This document shows positions 43,813 to 57,275 of a stretch of DNA of 64,000 bases, in pieces (positions within the stretch are counted from its first letter, which is position 1; each line of letters opens with the position of its first letter). The stretch comes from Penicillus capitatus (lineage: Eukaryota > Chlorophyta). The stretch is from the NCBI GenBank assembly GCA_965649825.1, contig OZ287704.1:558001-622000 (forward strand), given 5' to 3'. The translations under genes and the position numbers were made by a program. A model generated the notes under the pieces. That model was given only the letters and a program-made list of their open reading frames with translations. It did no database searches and had not been told where the DNA came from.

Positions 43813-46203
43813 ATGATACTTTAGTCTCCTCGATCTGCTGTTGATCATGTTGTTTTTCCAGTTCCTCTGTGACACGATTTGGATGCTTCCTGCTGATAAG
43901 CAGATCGATAGTCTACCATAAGATAAGTGTCGTTTCGTTGCTTTACAGCTGTTACGATGGCATCGAAGCATCGTTGCAACACCTAGGCCCGAGCATCTAT
44001 CGAAGGATAGGGGATATGCGTGCAATAACGACTTTTGTCTTTTCGATCGGATCCGACGGGAGAAGCGGTTTTCGGCGTACTGATTTTCCAAGTACATGAC
44101 GATGACATCCGACTCGTCAGCACGACATCTCCATCTCTAAACGTTGGAAGTTGTCCTCTCGGATTCAATGAGATGACTGGTTATTTGTGTTCCTCTAGAT
44201 TTTACAACATGTTGTCTGCGACAGAGATGGGGTGAAGAACGTGACTCTTAGAAAATTCGAGGAGTTTGCCCTAGCGCGGAAGCCACTTTTCTTACAAGAC
44301 GGTCATCGCTCGACAGCAGTAGACAGATCCTGACCCCCAGTAAATCAAACGGTCATGCGCCCTCGCCCTCGCCCTCGCGATTCTTCGACGCTCAAATGAT
44401 TCTAAGAGGATATGGTAAATACGCATCAATTTCTGAAAAGTCTGATGGCAATGCGGCGGAACAGGAAGGAGGCCTTTTCACACTACCCAGGAGAGAAGAC
44501 GTTCTTCGGAAAGCTCCGAATCTGGACAGCTTATTGATCCATGACCTTCGCAGATGGTCAGATCTGGAAAAGGATTCAGATCACGCGCCTTCGAGACCGG
44601 CCATCGTCCTACCACTGCAGATCGGGGAACTCTATGTACAGGAGAGCAGCCATGTACATTCCAGTTCTCTCTCTTGTTACACCTTGGTTGGCATCGCCCC
44701 TTGCCAGCTGCGTGCGAAACAGGAAGTTCGCAAGGCAGCTGTGGATATGTTCCTCGTCTGCTCTCGAAGACACAGGTAGCCCTTCGGGATAAGGCCGTGC
44801 AGACGGAGGGATCGCGCGATGCATAAGAGGAGACTACTCGTATGTCTTTTGTCGTCGACTCGACCAACCCGAGTAACTTAATCTTCCAAATAGGCAGGCA
44901 GCACGACGCAGGTAGTTTTCCGTGCTACGCGCACCGTGGCGTCGACCCCGCGAAAACGATCCAATCCTGAGAACTAGCGGCAACTCGATCATTTGAACTG
45001 GAGACTGTGAGATGGCGACCGAGAGGAACAGATGTTCGACGGTCGAGCAGAAGAGGACGAAGTCATCTACAGTACTTTTACAGTTTCCCATCAATCTGGT
45101 ATTCACTGAACGGATTAAACATTGCGCTGCGAGAAATCAGAACGCCGCACTTCACGCAATGCCTCGATCGCTTTCACACACCTTCCATCTGCCCGATGCT
45201 GCATGCACATTAGTTCTTCTCGGAGCCAATCTTCCAAAGCGATTCGCGGCCAGTTCTCGCTCCTTCCAGGTCTGAAGCTCTTCGTTAAATAGATAACAGT
45301 GCAGCTTACGGAGTACCAAATAAGGCACTAGGACGGACGTATCTAAGTCACAGAACGCATCTCCGACTCGGACGTCAATGTTATAATTCTCCGAGGCTTC
45401 TAGTATGTGTGCAGGATTCCGCGATCGACTCCCTTTTCAGGCTCTGATACGGTGCCGACCTTTGTAAGCATCTGAGATCCTGTCCCAGAGAAAGACAGCA
45501 GCAAACGGATGAACGAGTCGTCACAAAGTCTGCCAAAAAGATTTCTGATTACGCGCTACGTCTGCTTCGGCGCGGAAGATAGTGAATGATCTGTCATGGC
45601 GGGTTGCCGCTGTTAATCGCTCTCTTTTCCCGGGACAACCTGAACCACTTGTCCACTGTCTTGATCCCCGAACTCTCCGGGGGATAGCGCCGAGGATGGG
45701 ACTCGCTCGCTTTTGAACGAGAGAATTCGTTCACGCAAAACAGAGTGCTCTAGACCGAGTGAGCCTCTGCATCGACAGATATGCGAGAGCGATTAGACGA
45801 GATCCGCCAACTGAACGCAAGCGGGTTCGGAGATCGGCTGACCTGCGCAGTTCAAGGTACTCGACAAATGCACCGATGAAGTCGTTCTCGAGCTTCGAGC
45901 AGGCCGCAATGGCTTTCGAAGATGTCATTTCCTCCAATGCGCCTTCCAAGTCGCCAGAAGACACGGCCTCAAAACGGCGATCGACAGAGCAGACATAGCG
46001 AGCGGCCGCAGACACGTGTTTTCGTCACGTCAAGAATTAAAAATCGTCTTCAAGAACAAGAATCGTTCTTGCGCAGAACACACTGCGAGTCATGGCTATT
46101 TACGCTGAAAACAAAAAAGTCACGTCACTGATTCTAACCCGAACTATGTCTTCGGTTCGCTTGGAAAGAGAAAAAACTTCTAACGAATCTGATGTCGATC
46201 CGC
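43813..46203. other. Stretch with unassigned minus-strand coding-like pieces
   Basis: A minus frame at 45731-46015 has a helical, charged segment (SSGDLEGALEEMTSSKAIAA) and another near 45120-45280 reads RIALEDWLREELMCMQHRAD. They could be exons of one minus-strand gene but no splice chain could be built. A short run of CGCCCT hexamers is at 44358-44378. Nothing firmer is seen. Confidence 0.35.
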
Positions 46204-49200
46204 TTATGTTTCTGATGACAGATTCTCAGATTGCCCACGTCTCCTTCTGAACCTGTTCATCAGATGATTGTACTCGTAGCTCATCCAGTGCGGCAAGACA
46301 CCGAAGACTCCTGCATCGGGATCAGCGTCGTCTTCTCCTTCCCTCAGTATCTGCTTCAAGTACTCGACGACGAACTTCAGAATGTGATATGCGAAAACGA
46401 TAAAAACGACAAGATTCAGCAAGACACAGGCGGCGGTGAGCAATTCTCGGGTGGTGTTATCTGTAAAATCCTCTTCCTTGAGCATGGCTGCGGCCAGTGT
46501 TGTCACCAGGGACGCAAACAGGGACACGACTTCGAATCTGTTCAGATCTTCGAATCTCCGACGGTAGGGCGCTGTCGCGATTTGTGCGACGATGGCGAGT
46601 ATGATGAAGTGGGCCAGTCCTGTGATCGGCAGCACACTGTCGAAGAGGTGTGCGCAGAACACGAGAAAGGCAATGGACACCTTTCTCGCAACGACAGCCA
46701 CCTCCCAGTATCGACGGCGTCCCAATCTGTAGCTTCGATACAGGAATCCCATCGTTTCGTAGACCCAGCCGTTCTTGTCCTTGAGGCACTCGACGGGACT
46801 GCTGAGAAAGATACCGAAGAGGATCAGCAATCCGCCGTACACAGGACACGCGTATGCCAGGACGACGAAGTAAAGCAGTTTGAGATGATCGCCTTCGTAG
46901 CACTTCAAACTCGTATCCACCGCCCAGTACTTCGTCGTGCTGCTGTCTCCGACAGCTGGAGAATCGTAGACGCTGATGCAGAGGCCGACGCTCAATGCCG
47001 TCTTGAGCACTGACACGAAGGTGATGTACCACAGCACCATCAACGACAAGAGCCATCTCTTCTTCATGTAGTATCGCGGTCTGTTTGTTCTCAACTTCGC
47101 CGATTTCATCGCCCAGAACGCGATCCAGAAGAGCAGTGTGGCTGCTGGAATGACACAGACATTGACGACGGCGGCTGATATCGTCGGATGCAGGGACGGG
47201 TTATCGGAGCTTAGGCACACGACTGAGCGGCGATTTCCGTCAGACGCAAGGCCGCTGACGTACTCTACAACGCGAATGACTGACTCGCGCAGAGTGCTCG
47301 ACTCTTGATCTCACCTGCAGCTTCTGCCACGACGATCAGAGGTATTGCCCATCCCACATCCAGGGAAGAAAGCAGCACAGTCACCTGAACGTAGCTGAGT
47401 GTGATCTGAGGAAACATCGATCATCCGTCAGAGAAGCGTTCGATTGCACATACCTTGAACATTTCGACGGCCTTCCACTTCGTGAGGACCTTCTCGGATA
47501 CCGGGACTCCATCGGCCGCCCGATCCTGCTGCACTCAGTCGATAGAGCGCAGAAGATTCATTGAAACTTGCCTGTTCTTCCAGTAGTGGAGCATCGACCT
47601 GTCCGGCAGACGACGGCATTGCTCGCTGGCGGTGAAGCAATCTTTCTCTTCCGCGCGGAACGCTGAGGGTGCCGCGGATGGTGATGCCGGTCAGACCGAC
47701 CAGAAACAACACCGACAGCAAAATGAAGAAGACACTGAAGAAGCCTTCGAAGCACCTTTTGCACTTCGAGGACAAACCCGTCCCGTAGCCGTGCTCACAA
47801 GATCCACACAGTGGACCAGTGTAACCCTGCAATAAACGAACCGACGATCTCCCGAATCCGAGACCCGAAGACGATTGCTTGCCTTTGCACACTGGGATTG
47901 CGTGTAGTTCTGTATCCAGGCTTCGTCGGAGGGGCAGCTGTCCAACTCCTCAGTAAGCTTCGTCAGTTCGTCTGAACGGCCTTCGAATCTGCAGGCATGC
48001 GACGTCAGACACTTCCGCAGATGCGCCGAGCACGGTGTCTTCTGCCAGTATCCTTCGTCTGGTAGTATAATACGACCCTCGCAGTTGCCATTCATTGGAC
48101 ATGGATGGCAGACGTTCGCCGTGTGAACGAAGTTGTAGGTTGTGCTGCTGCAATCGGCGCAGAGGGAACCAGCGGACACCACTTCGCCGATCGAACAGTT
48201 TCTGACGCTCACGACAATCGATATACTCTCGACCGCCTCATCATCGAACTGTAAGGTCAGATTGTGATCTCCTGCCGGGACGAAGCCTCTGATGCCGCGG
48301 AAAGCTGCAGTTCCATGTTTCATCTCTATGGTAACGGTTCCGATCAGGAAGTCGTCAAGTGAGGACAGGCTGGCTTTCACTGGACGACGCGTTCGTGCAG
48401 GTCCCTGTCTCAGTTCATCCAATAGCTCTACCAATAAGGTAGGCATCTCCTTCCCGCTTCGATGCTCTTCGAACACATACTCTTCTCCACTCTCGGTCTT
48501 CGATTCTTTGGAACCTTTGATTGTCATTTGCGCTATTGCTGGATAGGTCCCGACGTCGGGACCGTAGTTTGTGGCTTGATTGTGCCGCCAAGACCAGCAT
48601 ATGTCGTCGATGGATTTGAGATGGAACAGGGATTGCCACTCTCTCTGTCGGTAGAAGACCAGATCAACATCTCCGGCCGCCGAGCAACGAAATCGGATGG
48701 CGTCTAAGTAACCTGTGTGAATGGCTCCTCCGGCAATCTCAGCACTGTTCCTCGAGAACGTTGTGTTTGTCACGGCAATGAATGGACAGTCGGCGCTCTC
48801 TTTGAGGCATTTCTTTCTCTTTTGGCTGCAATCGTAGAAGAGTCCCCCTGAGGAAAGTTCTCAATGGCCCGGTGTCCACGGATCGGATGCTTACCCCCAA
48901 GAGTGGCTCTGTTCAGCAGTATTCTGCTATGGACCAATTGGAGCGCGAGAACCTGATCGGCGCTGGCTTCAAAGAAGATAGCACCGCCGTTACCATTCGC
49001 TGCAGAGTTCTCTCTGAGCGTGCAATTGACACAGAGAAGCGTCGAGGATGTGCTGCCCATGATGGCACCACCATGCGAGTGCGCATCGCAACGAACAACG
49101 TCAAGGCTTTTTGCCGTGAGATCAGATTCTGTCAGCGCAATTGCTCCCCCCTTCTTCGATCTCCCATGCGTCATTCGTGAATTGCTTATGAGAATCGAAC

Positions 49201-51056
49201 TGTTTTGTTCTCCAGAAACGAAACCACCGGAAACCTGCGCTTCGCCTTCCGAGAAGAGTGAACCAGTGTCGTTCACCGTCGAGTCTTCGGCACATACAGA
49301 GCCTCCCAGATTGGCAGTATTGTTACTTGCTTTCGTGCCTGTCAACTCAAGCATTGAATCTCTTACGTGGATGAAACCACCACGCTTTGCGCTGTTGCTT
49401 GTGGCCTGCGTTTCTGCGAGACGGACTCTTGAACAAAAGGATTCGAGGAAGCCTCCCCTATCCGCGTAATTGCCAATTGCTTTTGTTCCCTTCATGTCGA
49501 GTGTCGAGAACAAAGTCATGACAAGGCCTCCGCTCAACGCAGTGTTGTTGACTGCCTTTGTCCTGGCAAACTCAACTGTGGAGTTCCTGGCCCGGATAAA
49601 TCCTCCCAGTTGAGCAGTATTGTTGATTGCCAAAGCTTGATCCAAAGAGATGGCAGATTCGATTGCATGGACGAAGCCGCCCATCCCGCCGTTCACTATT
49701 TCATATGTCTTGCTTCTTGATTTGGATGGAACCTCCTCTCTCACATCTGGGATGATCGTAAGATAAGGAACTTGGTTGTTAATTGCACGTGTCTTCACAA
49801 ACGAAAGTGTCGATCTGTCGGCAAAGATAAAGCCGCCAGCCACTTTGGCACGATTGTTATATGCCTTCGTCGATGAAAGTTTCAGATTTGAGTTCACTGC
49901 AAATATAAATCCTCCTCGATAAGAAGCACGATTGTTATATGCCTTCGTCAATGAAAGTTTCAGAGTCGAGTTCACTGCAAATATAAATCCTCCATCGCGA
50001 TAAGCTCCGTTTTCTGTGGCTTCTATCGAAGACAGCTTGAGAATTGATCGTTTTGCATGAATGCAAGGACCGTTGTCTGCACCGTTCCCATGGAAGGTAG
50101 AATGGGACAAAGTGACAGTCGAGTTTGTTGTTTGGATGACGGATTCAGAATCTTGAGGATGGTTCTTCATGAAGCGGATATTATCCATTTCGGCAGATGA
50201 TTCGATAAATACCAGGCAAGGAAGTCCGTTCTCATTGAACGACGAATTCGACATGGAGATGAATGCATCTTCAATTCGAAAGATATAACATTCGTTTCCA
50301 GCTGCTGTTAGTCTTTTGACCTTCGTATGGGATCCAGGGGCACCGAAAACAGGGCTGTAGATTGTCCCGGTCTGCCAAAGGTCATTTTGGTGACTGTGCA
50401 ATTCTCCAGTCGGTTCTTTGTTGAGAGAATGGCTCCACATGCACTACTTGGGCATACCGTGTTATGGAAATCGACGTTAAATAACTCCGACTCGGAGCAA
50501 GATGGAGAAGCCATTTGAATACCTCTCACATCCGTGCCATTTTGGAAGACGACATGGTGCAGACGCACCTGGCCAGTTATGTCTCCAGCACCACACGCTC
50601 CAACCTCGATTATTGAGTCCCGGAGCTGACATTGTTCGAATATCAGATTAGCAAACGTTACACTCTTTGTCCTGCAGGAATAGATGAAGGTGGTGAGTTT
50701 TCAGAGAATTCTTACTTCACGAGGAATATGCTGGTTCTGGAGTGCTGTGGGCATGTAAATCTCGTCTTCGTTTTCGAACGAGGAACCATTTCTCCGAAAC
50801 GGATAGGTACGTCGACGTGTGCACTCAGGGTTAGTTCCCAAGGAATGGTGACTGTCGATCTTGACTCGATGATGCAGCTTACATTGAACAGGATGATGTC
50901 GCCTCGCTGAGTGCAGTCGATCAAAGATTGCAAATCGTGATCAATACCGCTAAGGAAGGTTTCATCCACAAACCACGTTCTGCTCTCCTCTTCCAAGTAT
51001 CTGTCGATGGCATCTTCTGTTAAGTAACACTGAATAGCAAAAGGACCAGAACCCAA
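46204..51056 (-). CDS. Large surface protein: beta-helix ectodomain, Cys-rich segment, about nine membrane helices
   Basis: The 5' end is unresolved; the frame from 51056 (preceded by a CAG acceptor near 51027) starts a domain like that at 17455, then a splice near 50710. Residues encoded at 48770-50440 form many right-handed beta-helix rungs of a GGFIFA type (KAYNNRASYRGGFIFAVNS; KASNNTANLGGSVCAEDS), as in polymorphic membrane or adhesin-like proteins. A Cys-rich stretch (LCADCSSTTYNF; CHPCPMNGNCEG; GYTGPLCGSCEHGYG) precedes membrane helices from FFSVFFILLSVLFLVGLTG through the last exon 46204-47222 (WYITFVSVLKTALSVGL; GLAHFIILAIVAQIA; AACVLLNLVVFIVFAYHIL). Introns at 47827-47882 and 47529-47571 use GC donors. 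A role in sensing or adhesion is inference; the C-terminal layout resembles TRP/polycystin-like proteins in protists. Confidence 0.82.
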
Positions 51057-52013
51057 GAAGCCTGTCTGTCTGTATTGAAGAGAAGTTAAAACAATTCGTG
51101 CCTATGGGATATTTACTCATAAGAAGGAATGTCTGACAGCAGTGAAAATCTCCCCTACAACAACAAAGAAATGAAACTGCCACACTCTTTGGCCCAGACA
51201 GATTAACCGTTGGCTCTGAGTGTCCATATTCGGCATACTGGACTGAGATCCCGGTGGGTCGAAAACAGGTCTGTACGTCGAATATGACAAGGCGTGGAAG
51301 CTGACCTGTTTAATAACAAAACATGAAGGAAAGAAACCAAGGCAGTGGCAGAATACGAGCAATAGTCGACGAACCCGTTAGACCAAAATGACCTCGAAGA
51401 ACCAAGCTCGAACAGTCTGGGTAGCGCGCCAACGCCTCCAGACACATGCATAGCAGCAGAAGAAGCCTTCGCAGCGTTAAGCAACCAACATTTTTTGCAT
51501 TCGTTTGCGAAACATCATCTCAAATAAGGCCGCGGGATGCGAAAACGTAATCACTTGATCGGTTTTCGTGACAAGATGGAGCGACAAGACCCAACACGCA
51601 CTGTCTTACTACCACTGAATCCTCCCCTTGTCTTCATCTTTTTGTCCTCCTTGCGTTAGAGAGCATTTCTCTCTGTCGCTGTTCCAAACGTCCTCTTCTC
51701 GAATAATCGGCTCATGACAACAGCAACGTCGTCAACGAGTTCTGCAAGTGGTCCCCGACAGGAAGGCAATGATGAGGTGGAGCATTTTTTCAGGTGAATA
51801 GCAGGTGAACAAACTCTTCTTTCACGAACATTGTGTCTTCGAAAGCCATCTGCGTCTGGAATTCAGATTGCCGCTCCATGTACAGCATGTGACGAAAACC
51901 CAAGAAATGCGACAACGCATCTCTCTTCGATCTGAAGTAGAGACGACGATGGCCGATTCTTAGTCATTCTTGTCTTCGCGTCGCGTCTTTGCGTTTCGTT
52001 TCCGCTGTGCGCG
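51057..52013. other. 5' region of the beta-helix gene and spacer
   Basis: Probable upstream exon or exons of the beta-helix gene lie here: a minus frame at 51117-51362 opens with a hydrophobic start (MLVFCHCLGFFPSCFVIK) and continues VSFHALSYSTYRPVFDPP, but the splice into 51056 is not certain. The rest (51500-52013) shows no feature. Confidence 0.4.
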
Positions 52014-53320
52014 CTAGTCCGACTTTCCACGGCCTGCGGACGACACCTTCTTGCTAGCTTCGCCGTTTGACTTATTCTCCACAGCAGAACAGTCGTGTGC
52101 ATATGACCTGATCACTTCTGCCTGAACACGGATGCAGCAGTTCTCCGCGATCTCCTTGGGATCCTTGTGCGCCGACGAGAGAATCTGCTTCCTGTCCACC
52201 AGATACTGATCCTGAGACTTCGCTGTTGCTTCGCGCTGATCCAGATCTTGGCTACGCCTGCAGATGCATTCAAACTGTTCGATCACAGCTTGAGGCAATG
52301 GACAAGAAGTACTGTGTGGATTCCTGCATCAGGATGTCGTGTGTCCCATCAAGCTCCGCTTTTCTGCTTGGGCGCGCGAGGTGACAGGAAAGTGGTGCGA
52401 GAGAGAGACTACTTGTTGTCCGGTGCTGTCTGTTTTCCTTGGCTGCACGCTCTCTTGTTTTGCATCCCTGTCGACTAATAGAGCTTGTGCGTTGCCATCT
52501 GGAGCTTTGTCCGTTCCGAAAAAGCATCTTCATTGACGATCATATCTTCCGCCAGCTCTAGGAAGAAGTTATGCCTGCATTCCAGTTTGCGCACTTCCAT
52601 TGCCGACAGCTCTCCGTGTGAAGAATCCCCACGCGAGTAAATCGATCTGTTCTTCACGCTGAGTGAGAGACATCCCTGCACACATGACCCTCAATCGAAT
52701 CCTCCAGATAACGAGATCAGATTGATTGTGTCTCATCAAGCCTCCTCTTCTGTACATCCAAGAAAATTAGACGTCGCCGGATGCAGTCGTTGCGTGTCTT
52801 TACTTTATCTCGACAAGCATTGGCGAATCCTGCCTTCTTGCTTTCAAACTCCTCTTGCTCTTCTTTGAGTTCCTTTTCTCCATAGACAGACATAGCAGAG
52901 ATTCTCTGGATACGTGATCGAATTCCAACTGACTCTCAACTAAGATCTAGATTCTTTTGGGCGAGAGCCTCCCCGGTAAAGTTCACCGCGGCCTCTATAT
53001 CCAGCAACCCTTGATTCCGGACTTCAAGCTCATTCTTGAAGCGGAGAACACGTAGTCAATCGCGTCTGTGAACTCCGATTGCTTTTTTAGCCTGTTAACA
53101 TGTGCTCGGGGTTCTTCGTGCATGATATTCTTATAGATGGTGTAAGTGTCATCGAACGCTTCAGTGCGTGATGAGTGCTTACTGCGGTGCGCGGAACAAT
53201 GCTCGCTCCTAAATCGTTTATTTCCAGAAACACGATATCTGCTGCGAGGAACGAACACACAGCCGAGTGTTCATCCATTCGTGCGCGGTGTCGAAGTGAC
53301 GGGACGTTTGCCTCAGTCAT
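52014..53320 (-). CDS. Probable coiled-coil protein, multi-exon
   Basis: Minus-strand pieces in order from about 53320: MTEANVPSLRHRARMDEH; AFDDTYTIYKNIMHEEPRAH; KNELEVRNQGLLDIEAAVNF; EKELKEEQEEFESKKAGFAN; MEVRKLECRHNFFLELAEDM; and a last exon with DQREATAKSQDQYLVDRKQI ending at 52014. All are charged, helical and heptad-like. No family recognised. The frame seems to slip by one nucleotide near 53045, so the gene may be broken or contain an unrecognised intron. Exon borders are not resolved. Confidence 0.45.
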
Positions 53321-53992
53321 GTCTCTTGTCGCGGTAACCTCAATGTGGGGACATGAGATCTCGTCTCCGTCTCAGAATGCTGAAACCCTCCAAAGCGAGC
53401 ATTCAGACGCCGTGCTCTTCGTTCCAAAAGTTCTGCATTTAACTGATGAAGATCCTGTGCAAAGAAAAATTGAGTTGTGATCAGATTTAAGAGTGTGCGA
53501 TATCTTCAATGATCAACGCTGTCTTCTTCTACTTTTTGTAAAGCTGCAGAATCTTATCTGTGCGGTCTGCGAACTGACAGCGGCGTTTTCTGAACGAAGA
53601 GGACTGTGAAGAAATTGTACATTTCTACACGGGTTTCCGTGTTCCACATGGCGAGTTTATGTTCACCACGACACGACTGACGTTTTGTGACCTTTGCAGT
53701 TTCACCTGTACTAGTCGTCGGGACAAGATTCGGAAAATAATCTATTCCCCTCTTCTTGCAGACTGCTCTGCCGATTCCCGTTTCTTTTTCCATATCAAAT
53801 AGTAAACCGTACTTAAGGAGGACTACTTTCTTTGTCTCCTATTGTGACGTCGAACGGAAAGTGATACGTTTCTAGGATGACACGATTGGCACTCGGAGAC
53901 GTCTCGCGTGTCCTTTGAGTCAGTCAGTACGGTCGACGCGATCCAACACAGGTGAGGAAGCAGAATGCGTGAATGAAATTAATGCTGATCGT

Positions 53993-56549
53993 TTAATCTG
54001 GCCCCAGTTTGTCCAGAAGAGTGACCTTGATGATGAGGCTTAACCAACCGTTCTTCACAAAACCGAGTTTTTCGTCCTCCACTTCGAGACAACTCAGCGA
54101 CCAATTGAGATGTTGACCGCGCTCTGGAGAAATCACCAGCTCCTCTACATGAGATCTGTCAGTGGACCGAGGTAGCCGGTGGCGTATTACCTTGAACACT
54201 TTCGTCGTTTGGTTGTGTGTGCCTGACAACGCGGAGTTCGACAAGGATACGTATCCTCTCTTTTGACCAGTTGCCAACGGTCAGTTTCGTACTCTTCGTT
54301 TTCGAATCGGTATCGGGAGACCGAAGTTCCAACGCTCTGCTCAATGCAAACAGCTCAAGAGCTAAAAGTCGAAGAGATAAGGGCGAGTAGGTAATGCTTA
54401 CATGGGGATGTCATTGATCCAGAATTTCTCTGGAATCATGCAACCTGGGTTCAACTGTGCGTATCTCACTCTCCACTAGAACACAACTTCAGTCCCTGGA
54501 AGAGATGAGGAGGCCAATCATGCTGTGCAATTGGCAGTCTTTCCGTCAATGGCATAACAAAAGTTTTCGTTGTCTTCAAGACGAAGCCTCAGATTCAAGC
54601 GGACAAGGAAGAAATCGTGTTTCAGGAACCCAGAGGACGAGTCCATGAGGTCCTTGACGGTGGTGCACAAAGTAGACTTCCCGATGAAGCTTTCAGGGTG
54701 TATAATGAAACGGTAATCTTTAGCAGTCAAATCGGCACGTCAATGCTCGAAGAATGTGCAAAAACGATTGCTTACTGCAGGTCTTGTTCTTTGTTGCGTC
54801 TTTGAAGTTAACGACCTTCGTTGTGGAATGAACCCAAGCCTCCGGCCCCTGCGTAGCACCAATAGAGAGTCCGATGTCTGCATTTTCTTCTCTCTTGATG
54901 TCGAACTCCCTGGTTGGCAGCATGACAGTGTGGGATGTGACATGACAGAATCGCCTACCATGTGCGGTCGTTCATCACAAAAGACTTAGAGAACAGTCCC
55001 TTCGGATTCTCCAACAGAGACCGGTGCACACAGCACTGGGAAAGACTACCAGTTTGCGATGAGAAGGGAAGCAGGCTGAATTACCTCGTAGTAGGCGTAC
55101 CACTTAGACTTGGCGAGCAGATAGGCATGCTCAACGCCGTTATCGACACCAGTACCCTCTGCATTTCAAGCACATCTCAGAAAGAGCGGAGCAGAAAGCA
55201 GACATCGACCTTCGATCTCTACGCTCATCCTGTTGTCGATCTCCAGAGAGCTTCCTTCTTTCTCTTCCACCTCTCTTCTTTGGCGAAGTATCTCCAGCGC
55301 GAACTGTCTGCAGCTCATGAAAGAGATCCTTGCGCACAGCGTGATCCAACCATCTTGCACGAAGCCACTTGTCTTGTCTTCAAGCTCGCTTTTCTTTGCG
55401 AGGTGGATCCAGTTTGTCTGGGATCCCGGGCCCCGCAAATAGAGCATCTCTGCGAGCAAAACAGGACTCATCAGAGCGAGAGAGAGGCAGAAAATGGTAT
55501 CACCAAGAGAAGAGCTGGCTCCAGTGACTTCGCGGTTCAGGATAGAGCACAACAAGCGTCCGTAGAGGGGACTGCCTCCCGTGTGTTGCATCGACAGATC
55601 CAGGTCTGTCGAATGAGAATTCGATCCATGCGGTCGGATTTCTAGGCTCCTGTGTGACCAACCGTCAAACAAGAGTAACAATTGCGAGTAACGAGTATCA
55701 TACAGTGTGCAGCCGCCTGTGTCAAAGTCGTCTGTCGTTAGAGTAAATGGGCTCATCTGTTTGAGGTGTCTCAGCTTCCACTGACGTACACATAACCTGT
55801 TCCGAAAAGAGAGGAAACAAGAGAAGAGGCAACCTCGCACACAGCGTCCCCTCCCTGGAAGGAGAGCTTCCAAAGCTCGCTCTCCTGACATCGGATTCTC
55901 AGTTCCAGGCGCAGCGTGAAGTAGTCGCCGTTAAGGAAACGTGTGCATCGATTCTTGACGTCATCGATCCTCGCCATGTCACGAATTCCGTGCCGACAAT
56001 CGAACGGACGGAAGACACAAGAGACATCTAGACAAGGAATAGATACAGTTCAGGAACTTGGAGACGTCAGTAAATCCTCTTTTGGCAACTTTCGCCGACG
56101 TTTCGCTTCTCGTCCTCCCAGTTGACGAGAGTCAGAGAGAAGTAAGCCTTGACCAGTTTTCCATTCCGAGAACAGAGACAAGCTCTGAGGTTCCCTGTCG
56201 TCAAGTTCTCGACTTCGATGCACCTTCATCACAGAAGACGAACACGAGTACTCTGAGATGTCCACCGTGTCCTCCCTTACCAATGATGACCATTGACTTC
56301 GAAGTTACACGAAAACATTCTCGTGTTCTTCTTCTCCAAAAAAGAGTGATGCACACGCCACTAGCAGAATGCATCACGTAACGATTTCAACGAGTCTGGC
56401 GACCTTACTTCGTAAGTCGCGTACCACGCATGCTTCTTCAACGTATAAGCGTGAGGGATGCCTTTCGTAACTTGGTTTCCCTCTGAGGGCGACTTCAGTT
56501 CACGCGCCGTGCAAACGTGGCACACCTTCAGCGTGTATCGTCGTTCCAT
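53993..56549 (-). CDS. Multi-MATH-domain protein, copy C (complete)
   Basis: The only complete copy. Exon 1 is 56409-56549 (47 codons, ending WYATYE before a GTAAGG donor). MATH domain 1 follows in short exons (NFEVNGHHW joined to CIEVENLTTGNL; YFSLTLVNWEDEK; NGDYFTLRLELRI); domain 2 has SLEIRPHGSNSHSTDLDLS and SGFVQDGWITL; domain 3 has WYAYYE, NADIGLSIGATQGPEAW and SSGFLKHDFFLVRLNL; domain 4 has STKLTVGNWSKERIRILVEL and LGFVKNGWLSLIIKVTLL before the stop at 53993. No RING, USP or BTB partner domain is seen, so it may be a pure adaptor. Copy A is its near-identical partial twin, copy B a diverged paralog. An intron at 55801-55840 differs from copy A over about 24 nt. Confidence 0.75.
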
Positions 56550-56972
56550 CCGATAGTTTTTTAATGTTATGCGCTCCGAGGTTAGCGTCGCATTTATAGC
56601 CGCACGGCTGAACGCTGAGCCCGTCGTTGACGCACGGCAACGGCCATTCTTGTTTGTCTCGCTCCATTCTGCTAAATAATAAACAGTGTGGCGGCGTTCT
56701 CAGATGACACGGAAAAAGGAAGTCGAAAGAAAGCTTAATACAGCGCGACTCTTTGACTTCCCCTTTTATGGAGCTGGAGTGGGCATCCATTTATCACGTC
56801 TGTGTCTCTTGAGCTGTAATCCGACACGGAAAAATGGCGACACGTAGAGTCTAATGGCAGCTGTGCGCAATGCGCGGTCTTCTAGATGTGTCTCACTGCG
56901 CAACGAAGGCGCGAGATTAGGACGTGGCAGTTGGCCTTGAGCAAATCTTGACGAACGACAGTAAAATTAGCG

Positions 56973-57275
56973 CTATCCGTGTCTATAGCATTGAAGAGAT
57001 CGGCCTTCACGTCGGAACCGCTTTTTCTGGATCACGGCAGCCGTCGACTGTTCTTTAAAACAGAGATCCATCTGCATTCTGCGCCTTTGATCAGAGCTGA
57101 GAGAATAGGAGATGTACTTTTCAGCTATGTTGGTTCGCTGAATGCATGCGGAGTCTTGTGTTTCCTGCATGCTTTGGGTGAGAGGTATGGCATTCACTGC
57201 GTTGGACAGACCACGATTGACTCTACAGATGGTGTCCGACAATTGCTCACCTCTTCCATCTTGCAGATGAAGCAT
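56973..57275 (-). other. Short open frame of uncertain coding status, right copy
   Basis: Right-arm twin of 2250-2519 with an extended N-terminus (MLHLQDGRGEQ). The overlapping plus-strand frame is also longer here (56979-57557, 192 codons) because a TGA in the left arm is a sense codon. No family recognised on either strand. Confidence 0.25.
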
